This document shows positions 1-10,338 of a DNA stretch of 64,000 nt, one piece after another. Positions within the stretch are counted from its first letter, which is position 1, and each line of letters starts with the position of its first letter. Origin of the DNA: Bacteroidota bacterium (lineage in GTDB: Bacteria > Bacteroidota > Bacteroidia > UKL13-3); the NCBI GenBank assembly GCA_013298895.1, contig JAAFJM010000016.1, positions 1 to 64,000 on the forward strand, written 5' to 3'. The translations under genes and the position numbers were made by a program. Below the pieces are notes generated by a model that saw only the letters and a program-made list of their open reading frames with translations, was not told the DNA's origin and searched no databases.

Positions 1-713
1 ACATTATTGTCAATACTTCTAAAAGTAGCCAATGTTTTCAGTGGTTCTGAACTAGTATTGGTTGTAATTTGGTCAATGGTAGTAATTACGCAACGGCTGC
101 AAGGTTTTACTCCTTTTAGCAAATTTTTACCTATGCTAAAATCCTTAAAATGATCCTCATCAAAAGGTTTGCCTCCAGTAAAAACTATGTTTGGCCTGAA
201 TCTATCCATACCAATTGGTTTTGGTAATTTGGCATTTAAAAAATTAAGTGATTCTTGACCAATTATCAAAATCGGAAAACCATCGCTAAAGCTGGTTATT
301 TCTTTATTTTGAGCATATTTTTCACTTACTTTTCTTTCTGATTGATTGGGCATGTAGAATAACTTGCAAGTCATATTTAACATTCTGCTAAACCAATCTG
401 AACCTAAAGTATATTCAATTGCCTCACATTCATCATCCCAAACTTTAACGGTTTCTGTATGGCCAATTATGGAAAATGGAATTTCAAAATTGGTTTCATT
501 TTTATAATGTAATGCAAAGCCATCTTTTGTAATTTGAGGCTTAAACAAAGCCAAATTTTTATTTTCTCTTTGTGTAATAAATTCGTTTTGTTTGTTACAT
601 AACATCCATCTTCTGTCGTATTGTAAACCACGTGCTTCTATTTTACTTTGGTTTAAAGCAATTCCGCCTAGAGATTTTATTGGATAAATAAATAGTTCAG
701 AAACAAAATACAT
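1..713 (-). CDS. MOSC domain-containing protein (YcbX-like), truncated by window edge
   Basis: Open minus frame from ATG at 713 running off base 1; translation begins MYFVSELFIYPIKSLGGIALNQSKIEARGLQYDRRW and contains GVKPCSRCVITTIDQ, typical of MOSC N-terminal/MOSC proteins. Not in the ORF track because truncated. Confidence 0.85.
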   Translation of the reverse strand, partial: MYFVSELFIYPIKSLGGIALNQSKIEARGLQYDRRWMLCNKQNEFITQRENKNLALFKPQITKDGFALHYKNETNFEIPFSIIGHTETVKVWDDECEAIEYTLGSDWFSRMLNMTCKLFYMPNQSERKVSEKYAQNKEITSFSDGFPILIIGQESLNFLNAKLPKPIGMDRFRPNIVFTGGKPFDEDHFKDFSIGKNLLKGVKPCSRCVITTIDQITTNTSSEPLKTLATFRSIDNN

Positions 714-762
714 AAGACAAATGTAACATAAAAAAACACGCCCTTAAGCGTGTTATTCTTAT

Positions 763-1740
763 TTAATCAAATTTATGATAAGCTGATTTTTTTAATTCTT
801 CAGCCGATAGCGATTTAAAATATTCATACGTAATTTTCAAACCATCTGCTCTACTTACTTTAGGTTCCCAACCCAATATTTCTTTAGCTTTGGTAATATC
901 TGGTTTGCGTTGTTTTGGGTCATCTTTTGGAAGCGGTTTTGAAACTAATTTTTGGTTTGTACCTGTTAGTTTTATAATCTCTTCTCCAAATTCTTTAATG
1001 GTAATTTCGTTTGGATTGCCAATGTTTACTGGATGAGGATAATCGCTTAATAATAGGCGGTAAATACCTTCTACTAAATCATCCACATAGCAAAATGCAC
1101 GAGTTTGTGAACCATCTCCAAACATAGTTAAATCTTCACCACGTAAAGCTTGTCCAATAAATGCAGGTAAAACCCTACCGTCATTTAGGCGCATACGTGG
1201 TCCGTAAGTGTTAAAAATACGAACAATACGTGTTTCTAATCCATGATAAGTATGGTATGCCATGGTAATGGCCTCCTGAAAACGTTTAGCTTCATCGTAA
1301 ACACCACGAGGGCCAACGGGGTTAACATTTCCCCAATATTCTTCTGTTTGGGGATGAACTAACGGATCGCCATAAACCTCAGATGTAGAAGCAATTAGGA
1401 CCCTTGCACCTTTTTCTTTAGCCAACCCCAAGCAATTGTGAATACCTAATGAACCCACTTTTAAAGTTTGAATCGGAATTTTTAAGTAATCAATTGGGCT
1501 TGCAGGGCTAGCAAAATGTAAGATATAATCTAATTGCCCAGGAACATGTATAAATTTACTTACATCGTGGTTATAAAACTCAAATTGCTCAAGCTTAAAT
1601 AAGTGTTCAATGTTCTTTAAATCGCCAGTAATTAAATTATCCATGCCTATTACATGGTATCCTTCTTTTATAAATCTATCGCAAAGATGTGAGCCTAAAA
1701 AGCCCGCAGCGCCTGTAATTAATACTCTCTTTTTACTCAT
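763..1740 (-). CDS. uxs: UDP-glucuronate decarboxylase (UDP-xylose synthase), extended SDR
   Basis: [12 protein letters not shown] Rossmann motif, YDEAKR catalytic Yxxx[11 protein letters not shown] motif typical of UXS. Confidence 0.88.
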   Translation of the reverse strand: MSKKRVLITGAAGFLGSHLCDRFIKEGYHVIGMDNLITGDLKNIEHLFKLEQFEFYNHDVSKFIHVPGQLDYILHFASPASPIDYLKIPIQTLKVGSLGIHNCLGLAKEKGARVLIASTSEVYGDPLVHPQTEEYWGNVNPVGPRGVYDEAKRFQEAITMAYHTYHGLETRIVRIFNTYGPRMRLNDGRVLPAFIGQALRGEDLTMFGDGSQTRAFCYVDDLVEGIYRLLLSDYPHPVNIGNPNEITIKEFGEEIIKLTGTNQKLVSKPLPKDDPKQRKPDITKAKEILGWEPKVSRADGLKITYEYFKSLSAEELKKSAYHKFD

Positions 1741-1840
1741 GTTTTTATTTTTTGTTGGCTAATACGGCCAGTTCTAATATTGTTTTAAAAACAAATAATC
1801 CATACATTTTATTCTGTATGGATTATTTATTTATATTTTA

Positions 1841-3163
1841 TTAATTGGTTTTTACACCAATGCAATAGTAATCAAATCCTAATTCTTTCATTTCTGTAAT
1901 ATCGTAAATATTACGTCCATCAAATATGGCATTGCCTTTCATTAGTTTTTTCACTACTTGGAAATCAGGTGAGCGGAAATCAGGCCATTCAGTTACAATC
2001 AATAATGCATCAGCATCAATTAATGCATTATTTTCATTTTTAGTGTATTCAATTTGTTCACCTAAAATATGTTTAGCTTCTTTCATAGCCACTGGATCGT
2101 AAGCTTTAACGTTTGCGCCTGCTGCCAATAATTTTTCAATAATAACCAATGATGGAGCTTCGCGCATATCATCAGTTTTTGGTTTGAAAGAAAGGCCCCA
2201 CATAGCAAAAGTTTTTCCTTTTAAATTGCCATTAAAATGCTTAATAATTTTATTGAACAATACCGATTTTTGTGCTTCATTAACCGATTCAACCGACTCT
2301 AGAATTTGCATGGTATAACCATTGTCTTTAGCAGTTTTAATTAAAGCTTTTACGTCTTTAGGAAAACAACTACCTCCGTATCCAATACCTGGGTAAATAA
2401 ATTTATTTCCGATACGTCCATCGCTACCAATACCTTTGCGAACCATGTTTACATCAGCACCCATTATTTCACATAAATTAGCAATATCGTTCATAAAACT
2501 AATTTTTGTTGCAAGCATACTGTTTGCGGCATATTTGGTCATTTCAGCACTTGGAACATCCATAAAAATAATTGGATGTCCATTTAATAAAAATGGCTTG
2601 TACAATTTGCGCATCATGTCTTCAGCTTGTTTGCTTTCAACACCAATTACAATTCTATCTGGTTTTAAGAAATCGTCAATTGCTGCACCTTCCTTTAAAA
2701 ATTCAGGGTTTGAAGCAACCGCAAAAGGAATATCCAAACCACGTTTGTTAAGCTCTTCTTGAACAGCCCCCTTTACTTTTTGAGCAGTTCCTACTGGTAC
2801 TGTACTTTTTGTAACTACAACGCAGAATTCGTCAATGTTTTGACCGATTTCTCTCGCTACTGCTAATACATATTTTAAGTCAGCACTTCCATCTTCACCC
2901 GGAGGTGTTCCTACAGCTATAAAGGCCACATCACAACCTTTGATACTTTCAGATAAATTAGTGCTGAATTGTAAACGCCCTTTTTCTACATTGCGCAAAA
3001 CCATTTCCTCTAAGCCTGGCTCGTAAATTGGCATGATACCTTTTTTTAAGTTATCAATTTTCTTTTGATCAACATCAATACAAACTACGTCTATACCAAC
3101 TTCAGAAAAACATGTTCCTGTAACTAGGCCAACATAACCTGTACCTATAACTGCTATTTTCAT
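1841..3163 (-). CDS. ugd: UDP-glucose 6-dehydrogenase
   Basis: MKIAVIGTGYVGLVTGTCFSEVG start and GIGYGGSCFPKDVKAL catalytic Cys motif. Confidence 0.95.
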   Translation of the reverse strand: MKIAVIGTGYVGLVTGTCFSEVGIDVVCIDVDQKKIDNLKKGIMPIYEPGLEEMVLRNVEKGRLQFSTNLSESIKGCDVAFIAVGTPPGEDGSADLKYVLAVAREIGQNIDEFCVVVTKSTVPVGTAQKVKGAVQEELNKRGLDIPFAVASNPEFLKEGAAIDDFLKPDRIVIGVESKQAEDMMRKLYKPFLLNGHPIIFMDVPSAEMTKYAANSMLATKISFMNDIANLCEIMGADVNMVRKGIGSDGRIGNKFIYPGIGYGGSCFPKDVKALIKTAKDNGYTMQILESVESVNEAQKSVLFNKIIKHFNGNLKGKTFAMWGLSFKPKTDDMREAPSLVIIEKLLAAGANVKAYDPVAMKEAKHILGEQIEYTKNENNALIDADALLIVTEWPDFRSPDFQVVKKLMKGNAIFDGRNIYDITEMKELGFDYYCIGVKTN

Positions 3164-3193
3164 ATATTAAATGGGTTTTAAAATTATTTAGTT

Positions 3194-3224
3194 CAAAAAT
3201 ATAATTACCAATGAAAACATCAAA
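3194..3224 (-). promoter_or_regulatory. Bacteroidota-type promoter for ugd
   Basis: On minus strand TTTG (3221-3224), N19, TATTTTTG (3194-3201), matching TTTG-N19-TAnnTTTG; 31 bp upstream of ugd start. Confidence 0.7.
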
Positions 3225-3301
3225 TGATTATTACCCACAAAAAAAGTAAAGTTTGTAAGTATTTAATACATTTTTTATACTATTTTATATTTACCGAAGG
3301 T

Positions 3302-4066
3302 TTATATAAGGATTTTTATATTATTTAAACTGTGAATTGCATTACAAATTTCTAAAATTAAGTTTGGATTTTTTTCAAAAGCATTTCCAACAACTACAAC
3401 ATCAGCACCAGCTTGAGCACTAAGCAGTGCTTGTTCGGCTGTTCTAATGCCTCCACCAACAAATAATGGAGCTGACACACAGTCTGCAACTTCTTGCACC
3501 ATTGATGATGAAATTGGTTGTTTAGCACCACTTCCAGCATCCATATACATTACTTTTAAGCCCAACATTTCTCCAGCCATGGCTGTACATACTGCAATGT
3601 TGTTTTTATCATGAGGAATGGGCATGGTATTACTCATGTACATAACACTAGTAATATTCCCCCCATCCACTATCATATAGGCTGTTGGAATAACCTCAAC
3701 CCCCGATTTTTTGAGCATAGGAGCTGCTAGAACATGCTTGCCAATTAATAAATCTGCATTTCGTCCACTTATCATACTTAAAAAAAGTATAGCATCGGCT
3801 TCATCGTGGACCTGCATAATATTTCCAGGAAATAGCAATACGGGAATTTGTGTTAGGGATTTTATAGTAGTAACACATTTATTCCAAAATCCATTAGTGA
3901 TTAAACTACCACCAACTAAAATTAAATCAACTTTGGCTTGATTACACAAGTTACATAGTTCAATTAGCTGATTTTCGTTAACACTATCGGGGTCTATTAA
4001 CACTGCCAATTGCTTTTGCTTTTTTTGCTTTTTTTCTAATAAAGTATTTAGTATTTCTATAGTCAA
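3302..4066 (-). CDS. Geranylgeranylglyceryl/heptaprenylglyceryl phosphate synthase family (GGGPS/PcrB)
   Basis: LAVLIDPD start, PTAYMIVDGG, MYMDAGSGAKQPIS and VGGGIRTAEQA motifs of the GGGPS/PcrB TIM-barrel family. Confidence 0.88.
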   Translation of the reverse strand: MTIEILNTLLEKKQKKQKQLAVLIDPDSVNENQLIELCNLCNQAKVDLILVGGSLITNGFWNKCVTTIKSLTQIPVLLFPGNIMQVHDEADAILFLSMISGRNADLLIGKHVLAAPMLKKSGVEVIPTAYMIVDGGNITSVMYMSNTMPIPHDKNNIAVCTAMAGEMLGLKVMYMDAGSGAKQPISSSMVQEVADCVSAPLFVGGGIRTAEQALLSAQAGADVVVVGNAFEKNPNLILEICNAIHSLNNIKILI

Positions 4067-4229
4067 AATTTATGTTGGCTTTGCTTTAAAATGTTAATTA
4101 GGCAAATAAAGCTATTTTTTTTATTATTTCTAAAATCAGCACAAATATATCTGTTTTTACATTTGTAACTAATAGGTAGTTTTAGAAAATACTTTTTTCA
4201 AGTTATTGATTTTCAATATTTAATTTTTG

Positions 4230-4877
4230 TTAACTAATCAGTTTTATGTTAAACCCTTCCAAAGATTTTAGTTTATGATTGGCTAAATGCCAATAAGGCT
4301 CATTTTGTTTTTCTGCTTCAGGAACCACTATGCATTTCATTCTAGCAGCTTTTGCTGCTACCATTCCATTTACCGAATCTTCAAAAACCAAACATTCTGC
4401 TGGCAATACATTTAATTGATTGGCAGTTGTTAAAAACACACTTGGATGAGGTTTGCCATAAGGCTCATTTTCAGCACTTACCAATAAATCAAAATATTGA
4501 CGAATGTTTAATTTATCAACCACCACATTTATTAAACTCATAGCACTTGATGATGCCAATGCTATTTTATAACCATTGGCTTTACAAAGCTTTAAAGTAT
4601 CAACCACGCCTGGCAATGCGTTTGCATTATCTGCTATCAATTGCTTAACCGTTTCTAATACATCAGCTTCTACAACTTCAAAGTTTTTTTCGCCCCAAGG
4701 TTGGTAATTGTACCAATGTTCCACTACCTCATTTAGCCTAAAGCCCATTACTTGACGTAGCAGTTCGTCAGTAAGTGTTAAGCCTAATTTACCAAAACAT
4801 ATTTTTTCGGCTATTTTCCAATAAGGTTCTGAATCAACCAAAAGGCCATCCATGTCAAAAATAATTGCTTTAATCAT
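4230..4877 (-). CDS. HAD-superfamily hydrolase (beta-phosphoglucomutase / 2-deoxyglucose-6-phosphatase-like)
   Basis: IIFDMDGLLVDSEPYW, ALASSS, GKPHPSVF, FEDSVNGMVAAKAA motifs. Confidence 0.88.
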   Translation of the reverse strand: MIKAIIFDMDGLLVDSEPYWKIAEKICFGKLGLTLTDELLRQVMGFRLNEVVEHWYNYQPWGEKNFEVVEADVLETVKQLIADNANALPGVVDTLKLCKANGYKIALASSSAMSLINVVVDKLNIRQYFDLLVSAENEPYGKPHPSVFLTTANQLNVLPAECLVFEDSVNGMVAAKAARMKCIVVPEAEKQNEPYWHLANHKLKSLEGFNIKLIS

Positions 4878-4888
4878 GTTGTTAGCAA

Positions 4889-6292
4889 TTAATACCCCAA
4901 TACTTTAAGCATACTTTCAGGAGTTTGTTGCTCCGCAAAAACCTCGTATTTTAAAGTTCCGTCTTCGTTTTTATCAATAATAATATGTTTTGGAGCTGGA
5001 ATTAAACAATGTTGAATTCCGCCATATCCACCCAAACTCTCTTGATAAGCACCCGTATGAAAAAAGCCCATAACCAAAGGTTCGCCTTCGCCTGTTTTTG
5101 GCATAAATACTTGGTTGGTATTGGTATCGCTATTGTAAAAATCTTGGCTATCGCAAGTTAAACCACCTAAGTTAATACGTTGAAATTCTTTATCCCAATT
5201 GTTTACTGCTAACAAAATAAACTTTTGTCCTATTCCCCAAGTATCAGGTAGAGTAGTGATGAAAGAACTATCAATCATTAACCATTTTTCTTTGTCGTTT
5301 TGCTCTTTTTCGCCAATTACCGAATACAAAATGCCGCCACTTTCGCCAACTGTAAACGAGCCAAATTCTGTAAAAATATTTGGTGCATCTAGTTCACGGC
5401 TTTCGCAAATGGTTTTGATGTAAAATACAATTTGGTCAATCATGTATTCATAATCGTACTCTACACCAAGCGAGGTGTAAATTGGCATCCCACCACCAAT
5501 ATCAATAGTATCTAACTCTGGGCAAACTTCTTTTAAATCGCAATAAACATGCACCAATCGGGTTAACTCACTCCAAAAATAGGTAGTGTCTTTTATACCT
5601 GAGTTTACAAAAAAGTGAACCATTTTTAACTTAAACAATTCGTTGTCTTTTATTTTCGAACTGTATAAATCAACCACTTTTTTATAGCTCATTCCTAAAC
5701 GAGATGTATAAACCGAAAAATTAGGCTCTTCTTCGGTAGCTATACGCATACCTAACTTGGTAACATTGGTAGTTTTGCTAGCTATTAAATCAAACTCTTC
5801 TGGATTATCAAGTACACAAATTAAGTTTTGAAAACCATTATTTACAGTTTTAGCAATATTGGTAGCATACACCTCATTTTTAAAACCATTACAAATAATG
5901 TATTTATCGGTATTAAACTTACCTTCTTGCGTAAGTTTAGACAATATTTCCAAATCGAAAGCGCTCGATGTTTCAATGTCTACATTGTTTTTAAGTGCTT
6001 CGTTTAGCACAAAACTAAAATGAGAGCTTTTGGTACAATAACAGTAAAAGTACTTTCCCGAATAGTTATGTTTGGTAATGGCTTTTTCAAAAAGTTGGTT
6101 GGCTTTTTGAATTTGGCTACTAATTTTAGGTAAATAACTAAATTTTAAAGGAGTTCCATATTCTTTAACCAATTCCATCAAATCAATGCCATTAAAATGC
6201 AAATGGTTATCTTTTACTTCAAATCCATGGCGCGGAAAAAAGAAAGTTTGATGAATTAAATCGGTGTACCTGTTACGAAGTTGTGCTGTCAA
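4889..6292 (-). CDS. speA: Biosynthetic-type arginine decarboxylase (PLP fold III)
   Basis: YFYCYCTKSSHFSFVL PLP-Lys region, IDIGGGMPIY glycine loop, C-terminal TGAYQESLGGYGGIQHCL; shorter than E. coli SpeA but same family. Confidence 0.8.
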   Translation of the reverse strand: MTAQLRNRYTDLIHQTFFFPRHGFEVKDNHLHFNGIDLMELVKEYGTPLKFSYLPKISSQIQKANQLFEKAITKHNYSGKYFYCYCTKSSHFSFVLNEALKNNVDIETSSAFDLEILSKLTQEGKFNTDKYIICNGFKNEVYATNIAKTVNNGFQNLICVLDNPEEFDLIASKTTNVTKLGMRIATEEEPNFSVYTSRLGMSYKKVVDLYSSKIKDNELFKLKMVHFFVNSGIKDTTYFWSELTRLVHVYCDLKEVCPELDTIDIGGGMPIYTSLGVEYDYEYMIDQIVFYIKTICESRELDAPNIFTEFGSFTVGESGGILYSVIGEKEQNDKEKWLMIDSSFITTLPDTWGIGQKFILLAVNNWDKEFQRINLGGLTCDSQDFYNSDTNTNQVFMPKTGEGEPLVMGFFHTGAYQESLGGYGGIQHCLIPAPKHIIIDKNEDGTLKYEVFAEQQTPESMLKVLGY

Positions 6293-6533
6293 TGCTATAA
6301 ATGCTTATTTTAAAAATGTGAATGCAATTTTACATAAACACAAAGGTTTTTTTGTATGATTTTTTTGTGAAGTTTTGTTTGACACTAAAAACGTAGTTTA
6401 GAATTGTAGATTCAAAAGACTTTCTTTTCTATTTAATCCAATTTGAGATTTTAAACTTTATAATAAAAATTTATGTTTAGGTTGATTTATTTCCAAAGGA
6501 ATTTGTAAGTTAAAAATTTCATAATATTATTTC

Positions 6534-7166
6534 TTAACATCCATATTGCGCCTTGATAACTATTATTTTTGTAGTGATTTGATTTGTAAACTTTAGGTAG
6601 TATGTTGAAATAATAGTTTTTGAAATTTCATTTATTTTAGTACTATCTTTAACAGCATTCAAAAATGATGGTTCATTGCAATTGTTCTTTAAATCATTAA
6701 TTATATTGTGAAAGTAATAATCATTAATTGGAATTATATTTTGTTCTATTATAGGAACAAGAAAGGAGTTGTTTTCATAAATAATTAAACTTTGCCAAGG
6801 ATAATAGCTATGTTTTCCATTATAAAGTACGCAACTTTTATCTTCCACATCATTCACTACCAAGCTTGTTTCGTAACTAAATTCAATTTTGTAATTATTT
6901 GAAAAAATGTTACTTGCATCAATGGATTGCCCTTCAACTGGTTGTTCAAATTGCTCTTCAAAATAAAAAGTATCGGTTGGTGAATTTAAATCAATTTTGC
7001 TAATAAATTCCGAAAGTGATTTGTTAGCAATTATCTTTTGATTTTCTTCTAGCAGCGGTATGTTTACAACAGAATTGTCTTGCAAGCCCTCTAATGTTTT
7101 GTTTTCATTGGTATTGCAGGCAAATAAAAGTATTAAAATAGCAGTACTTAAAATTAATTTTTTCAT
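6534..7166 (-). CDS. Hypothetical lipoprotein
   Basis: Lipobox-like LILLFACNTN at N-terminus; start overlaps the stop of the upstream ORF. Confidence 0.65.
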   Translation of the reverse strand: MKKLILSTAILILLFACNTNENKTLEGLQDNSVVNIPLLEENQKIIANKSLSEFISKIDLNSPTDTFYFEEQFEQPVEGQSIDASNIFSNNYKIEFSYETSLVVNDVEDKSCVLYNGKHSYYPWQSLIIYENNSFLVPIIEQNIIPINDYYFHNIINDLKNNCNEPSFLNAVKDSTKINEISKTIISTYYLKFTNQITTKIIVIKAQYGC

Positions 7167-7756
7167 TATTTAAAATCTCTGAAATTGTAATTGGTGTTTT
7201 CACCATTATTGTAATATTTGGGTATAACCTTTTTTACTAATTTATAGGTTGCGTCAGCATAAACGTTCATGCCAAAGCCACATTCACCAAATCCACTTGC
7301 AGTTTCTAGTTTTATCTCATCGTTTTTAAAGTAAAACTTAATTTTACATGTTGACTCGTATTCGGCTGGTTGGTATAAAGCGCTGTCGTTTTTCACAATA
7401 AGCCTACCTGTTTCAATTCCTAAATTGTATGATGGAGCACCAATACAAACATCTACATGGAATAAAACACTTGTATCTGACTCAGGATATATAAGCAATA
7501 AACCCTGATTGCCCTCCACTTCTTTGCTAAAGTCAAATCCATAAATTCCTTTGTATTTGGAGGTAGCATATTCCTTTACAAATGCTGCATCTTCTTCATT
7601 AATTTCCTCCACAAGCGCAACCATATTTTCTTCAATTATTGTGTCTTGGGCTAAAGCTACTTCGCCACCTTTTTCTTCAATATTTGTAGCGTTATTTTGG
7701 CAACTTAAAAGTGCAAAAAGGCTAAAAGTAATTGGTATAAGTAGTTTTAATTTCAT
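7166..7756 (-). CDS. Hypothetical lipoprotein
   Basis: Signal plus lipobox FALLSCQNN; tandem with 6534-7166. Confidence 0.65.
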   Translation of the reverse strand: MKLKLLIPITFSLFALLSCQNNATNIEEKGGEVALAQDTIIEENMVALVEEINEEDAAFVKEYATSKYKGIYGFDFSKEVEGNQGLLLIYPESDTSVLFHVDVCIGAPSYNLGIETGRLIVKNDSALYQPAEYESTCKIKFYFKNDEIKLETASGFGECGFGMNVYADATYKLVKKVIPKYYNNGENTNYNFRDFK

Positions 7757-7808
7757 TCAAATATTATACTTTAATCAACTAAATTAAACTCAACAAACTT
7801 TCCAAGTA

Positions 7809-9587
7809 TTAATTTTTCCAATTATAAATATCGAAGCGGATGGTATCGTTTTTTATATATGTATTAAATGGCAAATTAGGGTAATTATTGCCTTTTCTAT
7901 CAATAAACTCAGTATCCCAGCTGCCTTTGGTTATTTTAAAGTAATTGTAATTTTTATCGAAATTGTGTAAGTATAAAATGCGCTTGTTATCGCTTGAATT
8001 TAAAAACCTGAATTGTTCATCTTTTGCATTCCAGTTATTAAAATCGCCCGTTAGGTAAATTGGCTCCTTGCTGTCGGTTGGCAATTTATCAATAATAAAT
8101 ACCAATTTTCGTTTTGGGTTGTAATTATACCAATTGATTATTTTTAAATAAAATGTGTCTAGTGTATTGCAACATTCAAAGCGCCTATTATTCATTCTTT
8201 CCGCCCTGTAATTGGCTTCTTCATTGTCCCAATCGCCATTTACTATTTTAAATTCGTGGGCATTGTTATCTTTTAGTCTTAAGGTATAAATGTATTTAAA
8301 GGGAGCTATTTTTCTGAAAATATATCGGTCATCGTTAGCATTCCAATGATTAAAATCTCCTGTTAGAAATATCTTATCATAATTACTTGTATAGTTTGGA
8401 ACATTTATAATAAAAGTAATCTTTCTTGATTTATCGCTGATGTTAATTTTTTCAGGAATTTCTTTTGGTTCCGGTTTAATTAATTCGGTAATTCCAGGCA
8501 ATAAAATTTCGAGTGCAGATGCTCTTTTTTCGATGCGCTCCATATACTTTGGATTTTTATCAAACCATCTTTCAATAGTAATAAAAGTGGTATCGTTTTT
8601 AGTTAAATCAACTTTTCTATTGTTTAGTGGATTATAGGCAGCATCGGCTTCTTCAAAGTCCCAGCCTCCACGCGTAATTTTAAATTGATGTGTTTTTTTA
8701 TCCTTAAATGCTATGGTTAATGCGTATTTACCATTGCTGAGTTTAGTAAATTGCAAGTTTTTGTCGTATGGGTTCCAACCGTTAAAATCGCCAACCAAAA
8801 ATATAGGTGCATTTTTAGGTGTATTAATTGGAACATTATTAATTATAAAAGTATGTTTGGTATGGTTTTTTAAAGGCAAATCAAGCCAAGCTTTTATATT
8901 GATATGAACGGTATCTTTTTTACCAAAATCTAAGGTTCTAATGTCAACTTCTTTACCAAATTCATTGGCTTCTACTGTTTCGTTAAAACCTCGGTTTATT
9001 TTATATTCAAGGTTGTTTCGTTGCCTAAATACGGTTAAATAATATTTACCATTATTGGCTTTAGTAAATTTAGAACTTGGCTTGGCACAAGTCCAATCGT
9101 TGATATTTCCAATTAAAAATATGGGGGCATTTTTAGGCGAATTTTCAGGAATGGAATCAATTACCAAAACCAATTTGGAGCAATTGGCTGGCTCCAAATC
9201 GTGCCAACTTGCTATGCTGTTTGCTATCCAATCCTCAGTATCGGTGGTGGTAAAAGTTCTATTTCCAAATTCAGCACCACAACTGTCAGTTTCTGATGTT
9301 GTCCAATCGCCACGTGTAAATTTATATTCAATTTTGCCAAAACCAGCTGGTAATGCAGTCCAATATTTTTCAGTTTCTGCATCGTATTTCAACAGGTAAT
9401 TGGGGTCGCCTGGGTTCCAATTGTTAAAGTTTCCGGCCACAAATATTTGCGCACCTTTTGGCGTATTTGGCGGTAAAGAAGTAATAAATACCTTTTTTTG
9501 CGTGCAACTAACTATAGCTGCAAGCATTATTAAAAAAGCAAATACAAATGGATATTTCTTATTCATTTTAATAATGTTATGAATCAA
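7809..9587 (-). CDS. Lipoprotein with five tandem starch-binding-like (CBM20/CBM48-like) Ig-fold repeats
   Basis: Five approx. 100-aa repeats carrying (F/Y)L.G(D/N)(F/I)N.W ... (E/H/Y)(Y/F)KI.(R/K/N)G.(W/N); lipobox LAAIVSC. Likely start is the second Met (MNKKYPFVF, base 9566). Confidence 0.8.
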   Translation of the reverse strand: MIHNIIKMNKKYPFVFAFLIMLAAIVSCTQKKVFITSLPPNTPKGAQIFVAGNFNNWNPGDPNYLLKYDAETEKYWTALPAGFGKIEYKFTRGDWTTSETDSCGAEFGNRTFTTTDTEDWIANSIASWHDLEPANCSKLVLVIDSIPENSPKNAPIFLIGNINDWTCAKPSSKFTKANNGKYYLTVFRQRNNLEYKINRGFNETVEANEFGKEVDIRTLDFGKKDTVHINIKAWLDLPLKNHTKHTFIINNVPINTPKNAPIFLVGDFNGWNPYDKNLQFTKLSNGKYALTIAFKDKKTHQFKITRGGWDFEEADAAYNPLNNRKVDLTKNDTTFITIERWFDKNPKYMERIEKRASALEILLPGITELIKPEPKEIPEKINISDKSRKITFIINVPNYTSNYDKIFLTGDFNHWNANDDRYIFRKIAPFKYIYTLRLKDNNAHEFKIVNGDWDNEEANYRAERMNNRRFECCNTLDTFYLKIINWYNYNPKRKLVFIIDKLPTDSKEPIYLTGDFNNWNAKDEQFRFLNSSDNKRILYLHNFDKNYNYFKITKGSWDTEFIDRKGNNYPNLPFNTYIKNDTIRFDIYNWKN

Positions 9588-10335
9588 TCCAACTTAAAAA
9601 TTCATCAACTTTAACACGGCTTACCAATACCTCTTCTTCAGTTTTTGGGTTGAGTTCTACCAACAATCGGCTATTAAAGTGCTTATGTACTTTTTTTATT
9701 GATTGAATTGAAATAATATGACTACGTGTTGCTCTAAAAAAGTTTTTAGGGTCAAGTTGACTTTCTAATTCATCCAATCTAAAATCAACAATGCTTTTTT
9801 GGTTTTGATGGTTTACCAAATAAATGGTATTTCTATCGGCATAAAAGTAGGCCACATCGGCTACTGGTATAAATTTGTATTGATCGCCAATTTTGGTTAA
9901 AAAGCGTGTTTTATAGGTTTTATTTGGTTGAAAAAGTTCTTTTAATTTATGAGTATCAATGGCTTGGTTGGTTAATACATTTTTTAAATTTTCAAGTTTT
10001 GAAAATGCATTAATCAATGCTTTTTCTTCAATGGGTTTTAGCAAATAATCAATGCTATTGAGTTGAAATGCTTTGATGGCATACTCATCGAAAGCAGTAG
10101 TAAATATAACAGGTATTGTAATTTTTACATGATCAAATATTTCAAAACTCAAGCCATCGGCTAACTGAATATCCAAAAAAATCAAATCGAAATTTTGATT
10201 ATCCGAAATCCATTCTACTGCATCTTGCACACTGTCAATTTCTTTAACAACAGTAATATTTGGGTTGATGTTTTTTAAAATACGTTTTAGTTCAAGCCTA
10301 GCAAATGGCTCGTCTTCAATTATTACTACTTTCAT
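9577..10335 (-). CDS. LytTR-family response regulator
   Basis: REC domain (VVIIEDEPFARLELKRIL, DLIFLDIQLADG, PVIFTTAFDEYAIKAF) plus C-terminal LytTR domain (FFRATRSHIISIQSIKKVHKHFNSRLLVEL). Confidence 0.95.
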   Translation of the reverse strand: MKVVIIEDEPFARLELKRILKNINPNITVVKEIDSVQDAVEWISDNQNFDLIFLDIQLADGLSFEIFDHVKITIPVIFTTAFDEYAIKAFQLNSIDYLLKPIEEKALINAFSKLENLKNVLTNQAIDTHKLKELFQPNKTYKTRFLTKIGDQYKFIPVADVAYFYADRNTIYLVNHQNQKSIVDFRLDELESQLDPKNFFRATRSHIISIQSIKKVHKHFNSRLLVELNPKTEEEVLVSRVKVDEFLSWIDS

Positions 10336-10338
10336 TTT

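Noticed and set aside
2436-2762. 108-aa + strand ORF antisense to ugd
   Set aside because: Lies entirely within a confidently identified gene on the other strand; translation is low complexity with no recognisable motif.
8440-9582. Four consecutive + strand ORFs (60-114 aa) antisense to the repeat lipoprotein
   Set aside because: They mirror the repeat structure of the opposite-strand gene; no start-site or domain support.
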